A DNA stretch of 45,122 nucleotides, from assembly GCA_945861865.1 (NCBI GenBank), contig CAMAWN010000023.1:1-45122 (forward strand). Direction: 5' to 3'. The position numbers were made by a program, and so were the translations under genes. Source of the DNA: Candidatus Kuenenia stuttgartensis (lineage in GTDB: Bacteria; Planctomycetota; Planctomycetia; Planctomycetales; Planctomycetaceae). This document shows positions 42,080 through 45,122 of this stretch, in pieces. The notes under the pieces were generated by a model. The model was not told where the DNA came from and searched no databases. It saw only the letters and a program-made list of their open reading frames with translations. How positions within the stretch are numbered: position 1 is the first letter of the stretch; every line of letters starts with the position of its first letter.

Positions 42080-42133
42080 AGCCCGACGCGCCGCGAGGGA
42101 TTCCTCACAAATCCCTCGCTGGCGCGTCTGGCT
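42080..42133. repeat. Dispersed palindrome, ACGACGCGCCAG family (copy 5), between convergent genes
   Basis: AGCCCGACGCGCCGCGAGGG(AT) at 42080-42101 pairs with ATCCCTCGCTGGCGCGTCTG(GCT) at 42111-42133 with a short loop. It stands between the aminotransferase (plus) and sulfatase-fold (minus) genes and may serve both as a terminator. The last residues of the minus-strand gene (PDAPARDL) are encoded by it. Confidence 0.85.
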
Positions 42134-43232
42134 GGTTTGAACGCAGCCAAGCTTGCAGCGCCGTTCGCAATGTCGTGACTTGTTCGGGATTCTGTTCGGC
42201 CACATCGTTGACCTCCCAGACGTCTTCCGGCTTGAGAAATAACCAGCAGGCCGCGTCATCAGCGGGCAACTCGGTAGTGAGCTGCGCGATCGCGTTTCGT
42301 TGCACGAAGAGAAACTGCTCGGTTCGCACGGCGGCGGATCCTTCGGGATCTTGAAAGTACAACTCCGATCGAATCGAACACTCCTCGTTTCGCAGCAGCG
42401 GCAGCAGGCTGATTGTCTCACTCTGGGCAACAGTGCCCGCCGACTTACCGAACCAGTCGCTCAACGTCGGCAACAAATCCGCGGGAGTGACAAGCTCTGA
42501 ACGACGGCTGCCCAGCAACTCACGCGTTGCGCCCGCGATGAGCAACGGGCCATGCACAAGCTCGTCACGAAAAGAACCCGCCTCGGCGGTCAACTCGGCC
42601 GAGCGATCCGCGTACGGTGACAGCATTTCGATTTCGCAAACGCCCTGGCCATGAACTGCGACGACGACGATCAGCGGCGGAGCATCTCCAAACAGCCGGT
42701 CGATCGTGCCCAGCAAGCGGCCCAGCGAATGATCAAATTGAGTCAGCATCGCGGCGTAGGCGACTTCGATTTCTCGAATCCCTGTCAGTTCTTCCGGAAT
42801 GTCCTCATCGTCGAGTTCATCGGCATACAACTCCACGAACTGCGACGTCGCGAGACCAGGCCAGCCGATCCCGGGCGACTCCAGCCACAACAACCAAGGA
42901 GCCGTCCGGTCACAACTTAATTCGACTAATGCCTTCTCCGCCGCAGTCATTAATTGGCCAAATGCCGTCTCGGTGAACTCGTCTGTCTCGTTCGTTAACG
43001 ATTCACGCAACTGTTGAACGACGATGCCGTCGTCGCTCAAACCTTCGCACAAACTCATCGCTGCGTCGCGCAGTCCAAACTCTGGGGCCGGCGACGAGTA
43101 GCACTGATCAAACACGACGCCTCGCGTTGCCAACCGATCCAAGTTCGGAGTCTCGATCCATTCATGCCCGTAGCAACCCAAACAACGGCGGCTGAGTTGA
43201 TCCAAGCTCAAGACAATGGCACGTGGAGGCAT
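42105..43232 (-). CDS. Sulfatase/alkaline phosphatase-fold protein lacking the formylglycine motif
   Basis: 375 residues. The start AIVLSLDQLSRRCLGCYGHE and TPNLDRLATRGVVFDQCYSSPAP are clear sulfatase-family blocks, but the catalytic C/S-x-P-x-R motif is missing: the equivalent place reads SSPAPEFGLRDAAM. The first metal Asp-Asp is also reduced to a single Asp. The C-terminal half keeps the domain layout (VVVAVHGQGVCE, VTPADLLPTLSDWFG). It is shorter than the usual 450-550 residues. Probably a non-catalytic or altered-function member. Its last ~8 codons derive from the palindromic repeat at 42080-42133. Confidence 0.85.
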   Translation of the reverse strand: MPPRAIVLSLDQLSRRCLGCYGHEWIETPNLDRLATRGVVFDQCYSSPAPEFGLRDAAMSLCEGLSDDGIVVQQLRESLTNETDEFTETAFGQLMTAAEKALVELSCDRTAPWLLWLESPGIGWPGLATSQFVELYADELDDEDIPEELTGIREIEVAYAAMLTQFDHSLGRLLGTIDRLFGDAPPLIVVVAVHGQGVCEIEMLSPYADRSAELTAEAGSFRDELVHGPLLIAGATRELLGSRRSELVTPADLLPTLSDWFGKSAGTVAQSETISLLPLLRNEECSIRSELYFQDPEGSAAVRTEQFLFVQRNAIAQLTTELPADDAACWLFLKPEDVWEVNDVAEQNPEQVTTLRTALQAWLRSNQPDAPARDL

Positions 43233-43330
43233 CCTGGCGGTTTCCTAGGAGGCTGGGCACTCTTGCCCTTCCCGATTTTGAGGATTGAGGACAGGCACGA
43301 GTGCACATCCTCTTTGTCGCAATCACAATG

Positions 43331-44158
43331 TCAGTCGATTCGACCGAGGCTCCGCAAGTAACCGGCGGTTCGCACGGCCGCCTCGCGCGGCCCCATCAAC
43401 TCAGCGTAGGCTTGGTGGATCGTGACGAACCCCTCGTAGCTGATCTGTTGGAGCGCGGCCATCACCGCCGGAAAATCGACACCCCCCGGCTCCCAAATCG
43501 GAATGTGATGAAATCGGCGCACGCCCAGGCACCACGTTTCCAACTCGACCGGCCCAACCGGATCGATTCGATGATTCTGAACGTAGACATTCATCAGATA
43601 CGGCTGGAACCGCCGCAGCGTTTCCAAGCCGTACGGCTGCCCGCAGAGCATCAAATTGGCCGGTTCGAAAATCAACCCAAAGTTTGATCGGCCGATTTGG
43701 TCGAGCACTTCCAGTGAACGATCCACCGTCTCGAACAACGTCGTCGTGTGACACTGATGTGCCAGCCGAATCCCACGCTGCGCCGCCTCGTCCGCCGCGC
43801 GACGAGCGTGTTCGATGTCCGCCTCCGTCTTCAAACAGACACGAATCAAATCGCAGCCCAGCGTCTCGGCCACATCGAGACTCGGCCCAATGTTTTTCAG
43901 ACTGTCCGGCCCGTGCTCGTTGTTCAGGGGCACATCGCTGTCCGCCGTGACCATCGACACGCGCAGCCCTGCACGCTCGACTTCGCCGCGCATCCGTTCG
44001 AGTTCACCTCGCTGAGTCCCAATCCCTCCCGCGCTGGCTCTCATGCAGATCGCTCCGTAACCCAACTCGGCCGCCAACTGCAACAAATCACGAAACGGCA
44101 CGTTGAGTTTTGTCTTGCACGGAGCCTCCGCGATCCGCACCGACAGCGACAATTTCAT
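43331..44158 (-). CDS. Sugar phosphate isomerase/epimerase family protein (xylose isomerase-like TIM barrel)
   Basis: 275 residues from the ATG at 44158 (MKLSLSVRIAEAPCKTKLNV). AP-endonuclease-2 fold: RDLLQLAAELGYGAICMRAS, SLDVAETLGCDLIRVCLKTE, IRLAHQCHTTTLFETVDR, NFGLIFEPANLMLCG, VYVQNHRID and YEGFVTIHQAYAELMGP, with His/Glu/Asp positions suited to a divalent metal. Such proteins isomerise sugars or inositols. The extension to 44317 is not supported. It is on the same strand as the sulfatase-fold gene, 98 bp upstream of it. Confidence 0.85.
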   Translation of the reverse strand: MKLSLSVRIAEAPCKTKLNVPFRDLLQLAAELGYGAICMRASAGGIGTQRGELERMRGEVERAGLRVSMVTADSDVPLNNEHGPDSLKNIGPSLDVAETLGCDLIRVCLKTEADIEHARRAADEAAQRGIRLAHQCHTTTLFETVDRSLEVLDQIGRSNFGLIFEPANLMLCGQPYGLETLRRFQPYLMNVYVQNHRIDPVGPVELETWCLGVRRFHHIPIWEPGGVDFPAVMAALQQISYEGFVTIHQAYAELMGPREAAVRTAGYLRSLGRID

Positions 44159-44263
44159 GACCGACTCCGAGACCAAATGAGTGCATCCACAAGCTCGAGA
44201 TCGCCCAGAGAATAGCCCGCAATTCCTGGTCGGCAACCACAACCACAACGTCACAACCGATGC

Positions 44264-44292
44264 TTGACGCTGACCGACTCGACCACCACACT
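44264..44292 (+). promoter_or_regulatory. Possible promoter of tRNA-Lys
   Basis: TTGACG at 44264-44269 (-35) is followed after 17 nt by CACACT at 44287-44292 (-10, three of six matches to TATAAT). A start of transcription near 44299 would give a 29-nt leader before the tRNA. Confidence 0.35.
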
Positions 44293-44327
44293 CCGCCCCT
44301 TCCGTCGGCCGTCCCAAGGACGACGCT

Positions 44328-44962
<635 letters not shown>

Positions 44963-44994
44963 TCAGCGTGTTTATAACTGATCTGCGGAAATAG

Positions 44995-45055
44995 CGTGAG
45001 CCTCCACGACAATGCTTGGGACATCACTCTCAGGCATCGAGCAAGGAGGCTCACG
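44995..45055 (+). promoter_or_regulatory. Stem that hides the transposase ribosome binding site
   Basis: CGTGAGCCTCC (44995-45005) is perfectly complementary to GGAGGCTCACG (45045-45055). The second arm contains most of the Shine-Dalgarno AAGGAGG (45043-45049) and touches the ATG at 45056. Transcripts entering from outside would fold and block translation, while a start inside the loop (45006-45044) would free it; this is a known safeguard in other IS families. Confidence 0.6.
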
Positions 45056-45122
45056 ATGGAACTTGTACCCAGTTTTGCGGCTTTGTTGCAGGGATTGTCC
45101 GCCACGATGACCACGCCGACCT
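45056..45122 (+). CDS. IS transposase, N-terminal end only (IS701/IS4-like)
   Basis: ATG at 45056 with AAGGAGG 6 nt upstream; 22 codons to the window edge (MELVPSFAALLQGLSATMTT...). The M-E-L-x-P-x-F start and short hydrophobic helix recall IS701-type DDE transposases, but with so few residues the family is only a guess. Confidence 0.5.
   Translation, partial: MELVPSFAALLQGLSATMTTPT

Larger units (their letters stand above)
44966..45122 (+). mobile_element. Left part of an insertion sequence, cut by the window edge
   Basis: The integrase frame stops at 44963-44965, and the following DNA is the leader and start of a transposase gene on the other strand, so an IS has inserted in or next to the integrase. 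The exact outer end (somewhere about 44950-44990) cannot be fixed without the right end. An 11-bp inverted repeat at 44995-45005 / 45045-45055 is described separately. Confidence 0.6.

Overview
The window reads as chromosomal DNA of a planctomycete (Planctomycetota), probably of the Planctomycetaceae type. The pointers are: an outer-face protein with the FEPRRMLSA variant of the planctomycete LEPR/LLSA N-terminal motif; a beta-ribofuranosylaminobenzene 5'-phosphate synthase (methanopterin-type C1 cofactor pathway); a fused cytochrome b / dihaem cytochrome c; GC-rich coding DNA; and many short dispersed palindromes in the gaps between genes. The assignment to a phylum is inference from gene content; no rRNA is present.

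Layout. 1-1642: tail of a possible PIG-L deacetylase, a hypothetical protein and a small toxin-antitoxin-like pair. 1565-3126: a 21-bp tandem repeat array directly upstream of a helical + fibronectin-III-like protein (locus A). 3493-8303: pstS-pstC-pstA-pstB-phoU, high-affinity phosphate import. 8432-12990: ribF, nrnA-like DHH phosphoesterase, Rieske protein and cytochrome b/c fusion. 13077-15218: beta-RFAP synthase, isochorismatase-family hydrolase, IS5 remnant. 15221-23036 (all minus strand): rimO, pgsA, M28 peptidase with PDZ, PhoR-like histidine kinase, DUF47 PhoU-like protein and Pit transporter, so a second phosphate importer sits 7 kb from the first. 23338-29471: Ser/Thr kinase, glycerate 2-kinase, a small conserved-looking protein, Tex. 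29516-35372: alpha-glucan phosphorylase, M20 amidohydrolase, an MNT/HEPN toxin-antitoxin pair and L-fuconate dehydratase. 35373-37145: a second 21-bp array, this time a 462-bp inverted-repeat array, followed by a second helical + fibronectin-III-like protein (locus B). 37217-44158: creatininase-family hydrolase, LEPR-motif surface protein, NAD epimerase, class III aminotransferase, degenerate sulfatase-fold protein, sugar isomerase/epimerase. 44328-45122: tRNA-Lys(TTT), a truncated tyrosine recombinase lying against it, and the start of an IS whose transposase RBS is inside a stem.

Most striking signal. Loci A and B share a layout: an array of exactly 21-bp units (7 codons, also about two turns of B-DNA) stands upstream of a cytoplasmic-looking ~300-aa protein with a helical N-terminal two thirds and a C-terminal Fn3-like domain. 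The unit sequences differ between loci but the unit length and position are the same, and the two proteins have matching architecture. In locus B, twelve units in one orientation are followed by ten in the other, still in the same 21-bp phase. A transcript would fold into a very long hairpin, and both DNA strands can encode an acidic heptad run followed by a basic heptad run. I do not recognise this as a described system.

A second theme is the density of dispersed palindromic elements of at least five families between genes, in places supplying the last codons of genes and in one case sitting in-frame inside a gene. They probably act as transcript ends as well as mobile or recombinogenic repeats.
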